Source: CAYYKD01 sp964471825
GTDB lineage: Bacteria; Spirochaetota; GWE2-31-10; CAYYKD01
Direction: 5' to 3'
Length of the DNA: 64,000 nt
Assembly (NCBI GenBank): GCA_964471825.1
Contig: CAYYKD010000012.1
Coordinates: 1-64,000, forward strand
In this document: positions 7,730 through 17,125 of the stretch, piece after piece
Layout of the letters: the number at the start of each line of letters is the position of its first letter
Numbering within the stretch: position 1 is the stretch's first letter
Made by a program: the position numbers and the translations under genes
Notes under the pieces: model-generated
Database searches by the model: none
Seen by the model: only the letters and a program-made list of their open reading frames with translations
What the model was told of the DNA's origin: nothing

Positions 7730-9993
7730 AGGGTCAAATCAAAGCCCCCGATATAGATATATCTTTTATTGATCTGAGAGTTGTCCTCGTTGATAAGCTC
7801 AAAAGACTTAGCTAATCCAAGGTATTCTGCAATATAGATAAAACTGTACTCATCACCTTCATAGAGAGAAAGCTCAATCACAAATTGCCCTGACGGATTT
7901 CGGGGAATCGAGAAAAGAAATGCAGATTCATTTGCCGACAACTCAACCCCGGGTATTGATTGAACAGAGGAAAATCTATAATTTGACTCAAGCGGTTCTG
8001 CAAAATCAATTCCACGCATATACAGATTAAAATACTCCGGTTCAGAGTCAGACTCTACAGTTATGTAAAGTTTATAGTAATTATCAATATACTTCCTTCT
8101 AAGAGTTATAGTTAGCGGATCATAATCAAACAATATATCTCTAGTTACTGCACCGCTAAACCTAATCTTCTCTGAACTGCCATGAATATCCCTATAGAGC
8201 AAGGCCGTTTCCTTCTTCTCAGTTCTAAGGAAGAGTTTACAGGTGTTATCAATTTTATTATGCACCATTCTGGCTGTCGTAACTGCATTTGCATCAGACA
8301 GTGAAACAATATTCATAACGGAAATTAAAATATACATTACAGATACCACTAAGATAAGTATCAACTTCTTGTATTTTTTTTTAATTCTTGTTCTGGGCCA
8401 AAACATAAGATTGATCCTTAAAGCTATCAAGTATATTGGAAATGAGACTGCTAATATCACAAGATTTGCATATATTGGATTTGAAATAATGTCATGAATC
8501 TCATCTATATTGTAGTATGATGTAAATACAAATGCAATCCAGACAAGCGGTATAGAGGCAAAGATATAAAGGACTACCTTAACCTTAGTGTTCCTTGAAA
8601 ATCTAGATAAAAGCAGAAAAATAAGCATAACAAAGTAGGCCGGCGTTAATGTAATATTTACTATCATTGAAAAGATGAGCAATACAACGGTAACAAAAAC
8701 AGCAACAAATCCGTAATAGTGAATATTCTTAATATATGCACCGGCACGAGTCGTGTCGTTAATCAGGGACAGGCATAAAAAAGAGACTACAACTGTTGCA
8801 AGGCAATAAACAAATGGTACTGACAGATATAGATTTTCGATCTTGTAAATCCTCCCTATAAAATACGCAAGACCAAATGGAATAAAACTAAATATATAAG
8901 CAGCGATAAAAAAGGCGATCACTGACGGAATAATCTTAACTATAATTGAAAGCCTGTAAACCCTGGCCCCGGGAGAGAACTCCCTAAATAGCAATCCAAG
9001 GGCGATTAGGATTGTTAATAAGACAAGCAAATGCACCTCATCTATTATAACTTTAAATAATCTTAGATCTACGAAGATATAATTGTTCTGTTCAGATATT
9101 CTACCCTTAAGGTGTGCTATCTCACCAATAAATTCATAAACAAGTTCAGCAAGCTGCCTGTCAAACCCTGATGAATATATAAAGTTGTTGGTCTGCGGTA
9201 TTAAATTAGTCTCAAAGACAGCAAGATGCCTTCCATTAAACACATCAGAATAAATACCCGTATCTAAGAAGTTTAACCTTACCTGTTCAGTGTATTTTGC
9301 ATCGTATTTAATACTCAAGTCATTTTTATCTAACCTATTAAAAATCTTCAATAAATCAGAACTGAATATCCGTTTTCTGTAGGATCCGGTAAGTTTTAAT
9401 TTGTCAGCAGAACTCAGAACATTTAAAAATACAACAGTCTGATTTTTATCCTCACTATTTTTTAAGTAATCACTAATTCCTCTCAATCCACGGGTTCTAA
9501 CACCATTACAGCCACTAAAGACAATCCTAATCGGCACAGAGACGCCCTCCCTGTTAAGTCTGGAAGCGATCATTAGACCTGCAGAGATAGAGACAGAATT
9601 ATCGTGAAACAAACCTCTTCTTAACAACGGGTTTAAGTTGATAAACAGTATTATAGGACTTGCATCAGGACTTGCATCAGGCTCTGTCTCTGGACTTGCA
9701 TCTGGCTCTGTCTCTGGACTTGCATCTGGCTCTGTCTCAGGATCAAAACTGAGTTCAACATTTACACTACTTGTAATTACTGTTTGAGTACTCTCAATCT
9801 TCTTTGTCTTAAATCTTATCCCCTGTTCAACACAAAAAGACTCGATATACTTGACGAGGGCAGCCTCTCTCTTAGTACCCTCATCTGCAGGAAAAAAAAG
9901 CTCCCTTATATCTCTATAGTCTTTTTCATTTGAACTTATGGTAACAGAGAATAACATAAATAAAATAAAGAGGATTGCTTGAAATGATGTCAT
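7726..9993 (-). CDS. M28-peptidase-like multispanning membrane protein, probably inactive
   Basis: A 755-residue protein with an N-terminal hydrophobic signal or anchor (residues 1-21), an extracytoplasmic M28 aminopeptidase-like domain (about 25-300), eight or so membrane segments (about 315-570) and a C-terminal beta-rich exterior domain. The M28 core pattern is recognisable (FHDNSVSISAGLMIASRL, like the family's D-N-x-S-G-x-A helix, then RIVFSGC). The usual second metal-ligand motifs are not apparent, so catalysis is doubtful. A linker of tandem ETEPDASP units lies at about residues 85-112. It is encoded upstream of the ATPase operon on the same strand. No good ribosome site is close to the ATG. 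Confidence 0.6.
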   Translation of the reverse strand: MTSFQAILFILFMLFSVTISSNEKDYRDIRELFFPADEGTKREAALVKYIESFCVEQGIRFKTKKIESTQTVITSSVNVELSFDPETEPDASPETEPDASPETEPDASPDASPIILFINLNPLLRRGLFHDNSVSISAGLMIASRLNREGVSVPIRIVFSGCNGVRTRGLRGISDYLKNSEDKNQTVVFLNVLSSADKLKLTGSYRKRIFSSDLLKIFNRLDKNDLSIKYDAKYTEQVRLNFLDTGIYSDVFNGRHLAVFETNLIPQTNNFIYSSGFDRQLAELVYEFIGEIAHLKGRISEQNNYIFVDLRLFKVIIDEVHLLVLLTILIALGLLFREFSPGARVYRLSIIVKIIPSVIAFFIAAYIFSFIPFGLAYFIGRIYKIENLYLSVPFVYCLATVVVSFLCLSLINDTTRAGAYIKNIHYYGFVAVFVTVVLLIFSMIVNITLTPAYFVMLIFLLLSRFSRNTKVKVVLYIFASIPLVWIAFVFTSYYNIDEIHDIISNPIYANLVILAVSFPIYLIALRINLMFWPRTRIKKKYKKLILILVVSVMYILISVMNIVSLSDANAVTTARMVHNKIDNTCKLFLRTEKKETALLYRDIHGSSEKIRFSGAVTRDILFDYDPLTITLRRKYIDNYYKLYITVESDSEPEYFNLYMRGIDFAEPLESNYRFSSVQSIPGVELSANESAFLFSIPRNPSGQFVIELSLYEGDEYSFIYIAEYLGLAKSFELINEDNSQINKRYIYIGGFDLTL
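9656..9740. repeat. 24-bp in-frame tandem repeat (ETEPDASP linker)
   Basis: About three and a half copies of a 24-bp unit, encoding the acidic Pro-rich repeat ETEPDASP and ending with a half unit (DASPDASP). It keeps frame and probably forms a flexible linker of variable length in the M28-like protein. Confidence 0.85.
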
Positions 9994-10381
9994 TAATCTG
10001 ATAATCTCAACTCCATGTTAATTATATGGCACCTCTAAATACTGTCTATTTCTAAGGCCATATAGGGATAGGAAAGTGTTTTAGTCTCTAATAACCTAAA
10101 GCTAAAAACTTCAAGCTAAAAGTCTAAAGATAAAATAACCTGAATAACCTAAAAATAGAATAACAAAAAAAACAATTATTTGCAAATAAGAAAAATTGAT
10201 TATATTACTCATTATATTACTCATCTACAAATTAAACAATTGTTAAATATTTGATCATTTTCCTAATTATAGTTGATAACTCATAATATAACAATCATAG
10301 AATTATAATTTTTTAATATTTCACTTGTTTCTATAGCTTTATTATGATATATGACTAAATATATGAAATTTGGAGATATTT
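9994..10381. other. Non-coding divergent intergenic region
   Basis: An AT-rich stretch of 388 bases between divergent genes. It holds an 8-bp inverted repeat, TATATGGC (10023-10030) and GCCATATA (10057-10064), some low-complexity repeats built on ATAACCTAAA (10088-10160), and a weak promoter for the plus-strand gene. I see no gene or structured RNA in it. Confidence 0.6.
10325..10353 (+). promoter_or_regulatory. Weak candidate promoter for the chemoreceptor gene
   Basis: TTGTTT, a 17-base spacer and TATATG, 29 bases before the ATG at 10382. Only the spacing and partial hexamers support it. Confidence 0.25.
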
Positions 10382-12502
10382 ATGAAAAGAAACGGTTCGT
10401 TAAAAAATATTATTATTATTATGGTGATCTCGGTAGTCGCTATCGTATATGTAATTCAGATAGCTCAACAATCAGCACTTCTAAATACCACAATTAAAAA
10501 TAACAACCATGAACTCTTCCGGGAGATAAATAAAATCTACAGAGTTGCACTGGAGCAGGAATTTGACAAACTGACAATGGCTTTATCGATTATAGCAAAT
10601 GACACTGACACACTAAGGCTATTTAATGCAAAAAATAGAACAGAGCTTTATCAAAAATACAAAGAGTATAATAAAATCCTCATGGAAAAATATGGTGTCG
10701 CTCAGTTTCAATTTCATACTCCCCCTGCAACAAGTTTCCTACGGTATCATCTGCCTGAACATTTTGGTGATGATCTGTCGAATTTTAGATCAACTGTTGT
10801 TCAGGCAAATTCCAAGAAACAAGCTGTTGTGGGGCTGGAGGTTGGCCGAGGAGGACCGGGTACGCGTGTAGTGCTTCCCCTAACATACAATCAAACCCAT
10901 ATTGGTACTGTGGAATTTGGCGGATCTATCAATTCAATACTTAGTATAATAAAAGAAAGTTTTGATGTAGATTATGGGATAGGCATAAAAAAAGAGGTGT
11001 TTGAGAAGGCAAGGAGAGTCGATACCGGTAAGAATGATATTCATATAGATAATATGGTCTACTATGATTTTTCCTCAGATGAATCAAAAGAACTCTTTAA
11101 AAATATTGACAACAATACTCAAAAAAAGATCTATAACAAAAACAGATACTATTTTTTTGACCTACCTGTCACTTCCTTTAGCGGTGATGAGATTGGAGTA
11201 ATTAAAATCGTAGTAGATAGAACTAAGCAATACAATACTTTTATATTCGATATGATAAGAGGATTTATACTTCGGATACTCATAACCTCATTCGGAGTGT
11301 TAGTTTTTTTTATTATATTCTTTAGAATACTGATTAAACCAATAACTATAATCGAATCCGGGATAGTACAGATCGAATCCGGTGATCTGACTCAAACCTT
11401 AGCTATTAAATCTAACAATGAACTCGGCAGACTTGCATCCAGCGTAAATAAACTTCTTCTCAATCTTAACGATACATTTTTAAAATTCCAATCGCTTGCC
11501 TCGATAACTAGAGAGTCAGGCTACACGCTTTCAACAAGCACCTCACAAATCGCCTCGTCTATAGAAGAGATCAATGCTAACACATTGTCTATTAAGAACA
11601 ACACAGAAAACCTAATTAATCAGATACAAAAAGTTAATAACGCAAAGGATAATATTGAGATGTCATCGGAACTCGTAAATAACCTTATCAATGATCAATC
11701 TCATGCACTTACCGACACCTCTGAGGTAATTGAGAGTACACTCAATACAATCTCTCAACTCGATCAGGAGAACTCAAATAAGATCTCTATGATTGAAGAG
11801 TTGTCTGAAGATATACAGAAAGGTGCCGAACAGATCGAGGAATTTACAGGAAGTGTACATGAAATCACAGGTAAGACAGAGTCCATAATAAACATGCTCG
11901 CTGTTATAAATAAATTGGCCGAACAGACTAACCTTCTCGGTATGAATGCGGCTATTGAGGCTGCCCATGCCGGTGAGAAGGGCAAGGGGTTTGCAGTTGT
12001 AGCAGATGAGATAAGAAAACTCTCAGAAACAACCGCCTTAAACTCTACAGAGATAACCAGGAGTCTCACCGAAACAATTCAAAGTATGAACAACCTCTAC
12101 ACTATGTCCCAGGAAACAGAGTCCATACTAAGCGGCGTATTTGATAAAATGTATAAATTTGCGGATGACACAAAAAGAATAATTACCGGCATAGAGAAAC
12201 TTAATACTGACTCCAATAAGATCCTTAGTGCACACAATAAACTGGTACAAATATCTATCTCTGTAAATGACGGCTCATCCGAGATGTCAAAAAACACAAT
12301 TGATATCGGGAAGTCTATGAATGAACTTCAACAACTCTCAAGCGAAAACTTCTGTGCAATCAATGAGCTTATGATTGGAATTAATGAGATATCAAATGAA
12401 ATGAACGGCCTAAATACCACAAGCAGTACTAACGCAGAGAACATCTCATCACTTGAAAAGGAACTAAAAAAATACAAAGTAATCGATACATTTAAATTTT
12501 AA
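10382..12502 (+). CDS. Methyl-accepting chemotaxis protein with periplasmic Cache-type sensor
   Basis: Transmembrane chemoreceptor. One membrane helix near the N-terminus (residues ~10-30) is followed by a periplasmic sensor of about 260 residues resembling a Cache-type ligand-binding region. Then come a second membrane helix (~295-320), a HAMP linker (~320-370) and a long cytoplasmic coiled coil. The signalling hairpin is clear (LLGMNAAIEAAHAGEKGKGF, then AVVADEIRKLSE). It should couple to the CheA/CheW proteins encoded at 53-57 kb. The start is taken at ATG 10382 because GGAG lies six bases upstream; an in-frame TTG at 10370 overlaps that ribosome site. It converges with the next gene, 19 bases away. 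Ligand unknown. Confidence 0.9.
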   Translation: MKRNGSLKNIIIIMVISVVAIVYVIQIAQQSALLNTTIKNNNHELFREINKIYRVALEQEFDKLTMALSIIANDTDTLRLFNAKNRTELYQKYKEYNKILMEKYGVAQFQFHTPPATSFLRYHLPEHFGDDLSNFRSTVVQANSKKQAVVGLEVGRGGPGTRVVLPLTYNQTHIGTVEFGGSINSILSIIKESFDVDYGIGIKKEVFEKARRVDTGKNDIHIDNMVYYDFSSDESKELFKNIDNNTQKKIYNKNRYYFFDLPVTSFSGDEIGVIKIVVDRTKQYNTFIFDMIRGFILRILITSFGVLVFFIIFFRILIKPITIIESGIVQIESGDLTQTLAIKSNNELGRLASSVNKLLLNLNDTFLKFQSLASITRESGYTLSTSTSQIASSIEEINANTLSIKNNTENLINQIQKVNNAKDNIEMSSELVNNLINDQSHALTDTSEVIESTLNTISQLDQENSNKISMIEELSEDIQKGAEQIEEFTGSVHEITGKTESIINMLAVINKLAEQTNLLGMNAAIEAAHAGEKGKGFAVVADEIRKLSETTALNSTEITRSLTETIQSMNNLYTMSQETESILSGVFDKMYKFADDTKRIITGIEKLNTDSNKILSAHNKLVQISISVNDGSSEMSKNTIDIGKSMNELQQLSSENFCAINELMIGINEISNEMNGLNTTSSTNAENISSLEKELKKYKVIDTFKF

Positions 12503-12521
12503 AAACTACTAAATTAAAATA

Positions 12522-14738
12522 CTACTCTAACTCATCTGTAAGCTTCTTAACTGTCGCAATATTGCATTTCTGCTGATGCTCTATCTCTGACAGATTGTCG
12601 GCTAGTGAAATCCCCTTATTTGATTGCTGCTTAAGCTGAGTAGTTATCTCGATAAAGTTGCTATTTAAATCGCTAAGTACTTTTTTGATCTTCTCATTTT
12701 CAGTTTTATCATTATCTGTCAGGTTTTTGATAACAAGTGTATCTTTTAGGAGAGATTTTACGGAATCCGCTATCTGACTCTGCATAAGCCTCTGAGTGTT
12801 AATAAGTGTAAGAGTTTCCTTTATCTTACTGTTAGAACTCGAGGCAGTATCGATGATCTTTTTGAGTTGCTGACTAACAGCCTCAGACTGCGATGAACTC
12901 TCATCAATAAGCGATAGTATCTCCTTAATGCTTGCACTACTTGAACTCAAGTTTTGTTTTGCCTGCATTGAAAGTTTCCTGATCTCACTTGCAACAACAC
13001 TAAACCCCTCCCCTGCTCTACCGGCCCTTGCAGCCTCTATTGAGGCATTAATAGCAAGAAGATTGGTTTTTTCGGCGATCTCGGAGACAGAGAGAAAAAC
13101 CTCTCTTATAACCTCAGATGACTCGGCAACCTTCTTTATGGTCTCACCTGACCTCTTAATAATCTCAACGCTCTCCATTGCTGTCCTTGAAAGCTGTTCA
13201 GATATTGATGCAGCCTCGCTTGATACTCTACCCGTATCGTTTAGATGAAGACCGACATTTGTAAGGGTAGAATTTATCTGCTCTACCGCGGCTGTCTGGC
13301 TCTGAATTGCAGGCGGAATCGTCTTATTCGCATTCTCTATGCGGCCTGAGATGTCATTTACCGTCCCCTCAATTGTTGAGAACTTTGAAAGAATTGTTTC
13401 AATCAATAACCTATTTGAACTTCCATATTCATTAATTACACTCTTCGAACGCCCAATTATTCCATTAAGGTCATTACAGGACTCAGATAAAACAAGGGCT
13501 GCATCCTTTACACTATTTATAAGCTTACTCAATGAATTGTTCTTCTCAGCTATCTCTTGCCCCTGCTTAATAGAATCAATGTAAAGTCTTGATTCCTCAT
13601 AGGCTAGAAGTAAAAAGATACTCATAATTAACGCAAGATAACCCATACTTACCGTATAGCAATATGGGATAATTGAATTATTGATACTATTAACATCGTG
13701 CAGGCTCGTTGCTATAACAACTGCAAAACCGCCAAGGATTATCAAGGCCCCTTTGTTTTTATTCTTCACAGCTGATATTATCAGTAGCACAATACAAAAA
13801 AGGAGAGCCGGTGTCATAAGAAGATTCATAGAATAACCAAAGACTCTGCTTATCGTCTCTTTTGTCCCCTGAATCGCTGTAAACACCGTTGAGATCGAAA
13901 CCATAACAATTATACCAATCCTAACAAGTCTGTTCTTCTTTAGTATCCCTGTGTACTCAATAATAAATAATGCAAGTATCGAGGTACATAGCGGTAATCC
14001 GATCCTTGAAATCCGCTCCAGTAAGACCTCGTTATTTGAATCAAACTGAAAGACCATATTGCTATAACCCAACATAAATGACAAACAGAAAAGTGCAAAA
14101 TACAGATATGACCAATCCTTAAACTTCCTTGCTCCAAATAAGAACAGAAAGTAAACAAAGAGCATAAATGCAACTACAAATGAGGCCTGTACAAAATGCA
14201 CATTCATAAGATTTCTATAGAATATCCCCTCCACAATCCCATCTGTTCCTGAGATATAGAGATCATTCAATGGTGTCCTTTCATAGACAGAGGCAACCTC
14301 AAATATTAGAGTATTATTCTCACCGCCATACTTTAGAATATCACCCGAGAGTAGAACTGCCTCTGAGTAGAATAGGTTTGTATTCACAACTCCATCTCTA
14401 TATCGCCCCTTTGAAAAGAGCTTGATCCCATTTAGATAAACTGAGTACGGGTTACCGCCCGGACCTATATAGAGACTTAGATCCCTTACTCGCATATCTG
14501 AGTCAACAGAAAAATCAGTTCTGTATGTAATCAGTACAATGCCCTTAACTTCTGCGGTCTTCTCAATATATTCTTTATATATATATGGGGTAAATTTCTT
14601 ATTATCAAACTGACCGGCTGTTTCCGGCTCCGATATATTATAGCTAAAAACAAGCGGGATATCCCCATCACTTACCGAATAAACTGAGACACAAATCAAC
14701 TGAGTCAAGAGAAATGCAAATACTAGCTTTCTTACCAT
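12522..14738 (-). CDS. 7TMR-DISM type membrane protein with methyl-accepting signalling domain
   Basis: A 738-residue receptor of unusual build. It has a signal peptide (1-21), an extracellular beta-rich domain (about 25-180, like 7TMR-DISM extracellular domains that bind carbohydrates), seven membrane helices (about 185-390), a coiled coil, and a C-terminal chemotaxis signalling domain with the hairpin EKTNLLAINASIEAARAGRA and VVASEIRKLSMQA. It lacks a HAMP domain. Such 7TMR-DISM/MCP fusions are known from spirochaetes. GGAG precedes the ATG by seven bases. The ligand is not predictable. It is convergent with the preceding chemoreceptor. Confidence 0.85.
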   Translation of the reverse strand: MVRKLVFAFLLTQLICVSVYSVSDGDIPLVFSYNISEPETAGQFDNKKFTPYIYKEYIEKTAEVKGIVLITYRTDFSVDSDMRVRDLSLYIGPGGNPYSVYLNGIKLFSKGRYRDGVVNTNLFYSEAVLLSGDILKYGGENNTLIFEVASVYERTPLNDLYISGTDGIVEGIFYRNLMNVHFVQASFVVAFMLFVYFLFLFGARKFKDWSYLYFALFCLSFMLGYSNMVFQFDSNNEVLLERISRIGLPLCTSILALFIIEYTGILKKNRLVRIGIIVMVSISTVFTAIQGTKETISRVFGYSMNLLMTPALLFCIVLLIISAVKNKNKGALIILGGFAVVIATSLHDVNSINNSIIPYCYTVSMGYLALIMSIFLLLAYEESRLYIDSIKQGQEIAEKNNSLSKLINSVKDAALVLSESCNDLNGIIGRSKSVINEYGSSNRLLIETILSKFSTIEGTVNDISGRIENANKTIPPAIQSQTAAVEQINSTLTNVGLHLNDTGRVSSEAASISEQLSRTAMESVEIIKRSGETIKKVAESSEVIREVFLSVSEIAEKTNLLAINASIEAARAGRAGEGFSVVASEIRKLSMQAKQNLSSSSASIKEILSLIDESSSQSEAVSQQLKKIIDTASSSNSKIKETLTLINTQRLMQSQIADSVKSLLKDTLVIKNLTDNDKTENEKIKKVLSDLNSNFIEITTQLKQQSNKGISLADNLSEIEHQQKCNIATVKKLTDELE

Positions 14739-14999
14739 AATAATACTCCATAATGAGAGTCAGAAATCAAAAAAAACTTAATTATAAACTAATACATACT
14801 TTAAGACTATACTTTAAGAAATACTATAATGTATTAATCATATTAATATGTCAAGAATAATATCTGAAAAAGGATATCCGAATAATAGTCTGAACAAGTA
14901 AAATATTAAATAAAAGATTAAGTAAAAGATCAAGTGAAAAACTAGAATGATTTGCTAGGGATAGCCTCGATATTTAATGCCTTATTAGAAATTAGTCTG

Positions 15000-15953
15000 T
15001 CATTTATCACGGTTAAATACTTCATACATCCGTTTCACTTCGTTTAACCACTTTAGCCTGACATGCTCAGGTGAGATTATCTCACCGTAGGATCCATGTC
15101 TTAAGACCCGCCCGATAAGCTCATCATCTATACCGATTGGTAATTCAAGTTCAATGTATTCACCACGGTCATTTTTACCCTGCCGCATCTTCTGATCCTT
15201 GTGCCACACCTGTCTTGCGACCCTAACATTCACAGGGTAGTAAAACCTCAAGACTACCGGCTCTTCACTTTTGCCCTTGATAATCCCGAATGTTCCGTTA
15301 ACAAACTCGTCTATCTCTTGATTAGTAAAATCATTCTTGAACAGCGAGTCTGATATTACAACATGATCGATTCTCGACATTGAGAATACCCTGAGTGCAT
15401 TCTTAGCGGGGTCACTACCGAGAATATACCACTTACCTGTGTTATGAATAAGTCTTAGCGGCTCAACAACTCTCTCATCTCGTTCCCCTTTTGCGTTTAC
15501 ATAGGTAAATATCACGGGCTTTTTTTTAATCATCGAAATGATTACGGTTTTCAGCACAGGTTTTGCAACCGGCTCATATTCTGACACCTCAAATATTATG
15601 TTATCGGCAATAAACCTGTACTGATCAGGAAGTTGATTCTCTATCTCTTTAATAATCTTATCTGAAAATATAGGCACATAGTTATCAGACAGGAGTATAT
15701 TTTTAATGAATAGATATGAAATAAGTATTTTTTCGTCAACACAATCAATAAAATCAAAGTCGCCTTGATAGACATATCCCATAACATTTCGTGAAAAAAC
15801 TATCGGTGCATTTAAATTATTTCGCATTAATTCGATGTCTCTTTTTACGGTTCGCTTGTCAACCTCAAACTTAACGACCACCTCATCAGAGGTAACTTTC
15901 CCATTTGCCTTGATCATTCTGTCGATAAATATAATTCGCTCTGTTGAACCCAT
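15000..15953 (-). CDS. WYL-domain transcriptional regulator (HTH + WYL + WCX)
   Basis: A 317-residue DNA-binding regulator. The N-terminal winged helix-turn-helix (TSDEVVVKFEVDKRTVKRDIE, about residues 19-39) is of the DeoR/YafY type. The central WYL domain carries the GKWYILGSDPAKNALRVFSMSRI block (about 170-195), and the C-terminal extension ends in GRVLRHGSYGEIISPEHVRLKWL. WYL regulators sense ligands, often nucleotides or nucleic acids, and control defence and DNA-damage genes. It is closely related to the gene at 45265-46215; together they bracket the accessory region. A 13-bp motif shared with six other intergenic sites lies between it and the divergent gene at 16049. AGGA precedes the ATG. 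Confidence 0.9.
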   Translation of the reverse strand: MGSTERIIFIDRMIKANGKVTSDEVVVKFEVDKRTVKRDIELMRNNLNAPIVFSRNVMGYVYQGDFDFIDCVDEKILISYLFIKNILLSDNYVPIFSDKIIKEIENQLPDQYRFIADNIIFEVSEYEPVAKPVLKTVIISMIKKKPVIFTYVNAKGERDERVVEPLRLIHNTGKWYILGSDPAKNALRVFSMSRIDHVVISDSLFKNDFTNQEIDEFVNGTFGIIKGKSEEPVVLRFYYPVNVRVARQVWHKDQKMRQGKNDRGEYIELELPIGIDDELIGRVLRHGSYGEIISPEHVRLKWLNEVKRMYEVFNRDK

Positions 15954-15980
15954 ATTATTTCCTACAAATTAATTTTAAGT

Positions 15981-15993
15981 GACACCATCTGTC
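15981..15993 (+). promoter_or_regulatory. Accessory-region 13-bp motif, copy 1
   Basis: GACACCATCTGTC between the divergent WYL regulator and the gene at 16049. Seven copies of GACAY-N-AT-N-TGWC (or its reverse complement) occur between genes in 16-47.6 kb. Here a -10-like TAGTAT lies 18 bases after TGACAC, so the motif overlaps a possible -35 region. Candidate WYL operator, inferred. Confidence 0.45.
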
Positions 15994-16048
15994 CCTGTGT
16001 TTATAGTATATTATTCATATAAATACAAGCAATTACAAGGGGGCTATT

Positions 16049-16498
16049 ATGATTTTTAATGATGTTATTAATGTATTAAAAAATATTGAGAATGCACATG
16101 AATTTGATCTTGCAAACTACGAAGACGAGGGTAACTCCGGTGATATAGCAAGTCGGATGAAAGAGGACTTACAGAATCACGGTAAAATCGTGATGCTGAT
16201 TAGCAACGGCGAAAATTGTCTGCCTGCAATATTAAGATATGATGAGACTAGAAAGAAACTCTATATCAGGCACGGTAAAGGTGAAAATAGTGCTGAACCT
16301 AGCCGGTTAACTGCTGATCCTAACCGGTTAACTATTGAAGATTTTATATGTGATAAAGAGATTCTTAACAGGTTTGTATTTGATGATGAAGAAGTGATCA
16401 ACAAGGATAACGCTCAGGAGTTGATTGACAATACTGCTGAGTTACTTTATGACTACTTTTCGGAGGCAAGGGAGCTTGAGGATTGGTTTAACGACTAA
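16049..16498 (+). CDS. Acidic protein of unknown function
   Basis: I do not recognise this 149-residue acidic protein. It has no membrane segment or signal peptide. A 21-bp internal duplication encodes PSRLTADPNRLT (about residues 90-101). AAGGGGG precedes the ATG by seven bases. It is divergent from the WYL regulator and shares its control region with it. The mix of an acidic, Tyr/Phe-containing C-terminus (LYDYFSEARELEDWFND) with a small compact core resembles small accessory or anti-defence proteins, but no function can be given. Confidence 0.7.
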   Translation: MIFNDVINVLKNIENAHEFDLANYEDEGNSGDIASRMKEDLQNHGKIVMLISNGENCLPAILRYDETRKKLYIRHGKGENSAEPSRLTADPNRLTIEDFICDKEILNRFVFDDEEVINKDNAQELIDNTAELLYDYFSEARELEDWFND

Positions 16499-16527
16499 TA
16501 AGAAATATCAGTTGTATTTGATCATGA

Positions 16528-16561
16528 TTTATTATATGGTATAAATATGCCATATAATAAA
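16528..16561. promoter_or_regulatory. Perfect 12-bp inverted repeat ahead of zinc-ribbon gene
   Basis: TTTATTATATGG and CCATATAATAAA are perfect inverted copies separated by 10 bases, 30 bases upstream of the zinc-ribbon start at 16592. The right arm contains TATAAT, so it could be an operator over a promoter. A long T-run is absent, which argues against a simple terminator. Confidence 0.55.
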
Positions 16562-16591
16562 CTAATATAGTGAGTAGCAAAGGAGCAAACG

Positions 16592-16756
16592 ATGAATGTA
16601 GTACCTGAAAATAATATCCCAAAAAAGCTCACCTACACTTGTGAGGCGTGCGGCAAGAGCTTTGAAAAAGTTACACTTGGGCTCATTTTAGGGATCAAGT
16701 GCCCCTCATGCGGCAGTAAAGAGTGTAGCCCGGGACCAAACTTTAAGATCAAGTAA
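16592..16756 (+). CDS. Small zinc-ribbon protein
   Basis: A 54-residue protein with two CxxC knuckles, C17-C20 (CEACG) and C37-C40 (CPSCG), typical of rubredoxin-like zinc ribbons of the FmdB type. A further Cys follows at residue 45. AAAGGAG lies seven bases before the ATG. The function is unknown; such proteins bind zinc and often act in nucleic-acid or protein interactions. A similar 55-residue ribbon stands at the head of the dynamin/patatin operon (36749-36916), so this protein type recurs in the accessory region. Confidence 0.75.
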   Translation: MNVVPENNIPKKLTYTCEACGKSFEKVTLGLILGIKCPSCGSKECSPGPNFKIK

Positions 16757-16788
16757 ATGGGTGTTTTTTTTAAAATTAACAATCGTTA

Positions 16789-16810
16789 ACTTGACATATT
16801 TTTATCAAGT
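16789..16810. terminator. Possible weak terminator between convergent genes
   Basis: ACTTGA and TCAAGT form a 6-bp stem around a 10-base loop, followed on the plus strand by CTTTTATT. It lies between the zinc-ribbon gene and the convergent gene at 16814. The stem is short and AT-rich, so confidence is low. Confidence 0.3.
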
Positions 16811-16813
16811 CTT

Positions 16814-17125
16814 TTATTCAGCTATATTAAAAAGGACTGTTATATTTTCCTTCATAACAATTTTTGCCTTAATCTTTTCTATACCGTCTAAATGACTAAG
16901 TTTTTTAACAAACATTTTGTATAGAAACCCCTGTATCCAGTCAACATTTAACAAGGATGTAATAATTTTTCCGCTATTAAATTTATTGATTATTAGATTA
17001 TTATTTTTCGGACTAAAATATAATTTAACCGGCACATTATCCCTTATAAAGGGCAGATTTAATATCTGATTGGCTGTTTCATAAGTTAGAACCAGTTTAT
17101 TCAGATCAGTAATCTCAGGTTTCAT
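16814..17125 (-). CDS. Small protein of unknown function
   Basis: I do not recognise this 103-residue basic protein. It is rich in Asn, Lys and Ile, with no membrane segment. The ATG overlaps the end of the upstream 128-residue gene by four bases, so the two form a coupled pair. A soluble protein coupled to a hydrophobic partner suggests a two-component module (for example effector and immunity, or anchor and soluble domain), but there is no direct evidence. Confidence 0.6.
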   Translation of the reverse strand: MKPEITDLNKLVLTYETANQILNLPFIRDNVPVKLYFSPKNNNLIINKFNSGKIITSLLNVDWIQGFLYKMFVKKLSHLDGIEKIKAKIVMKENITVLFNIAE

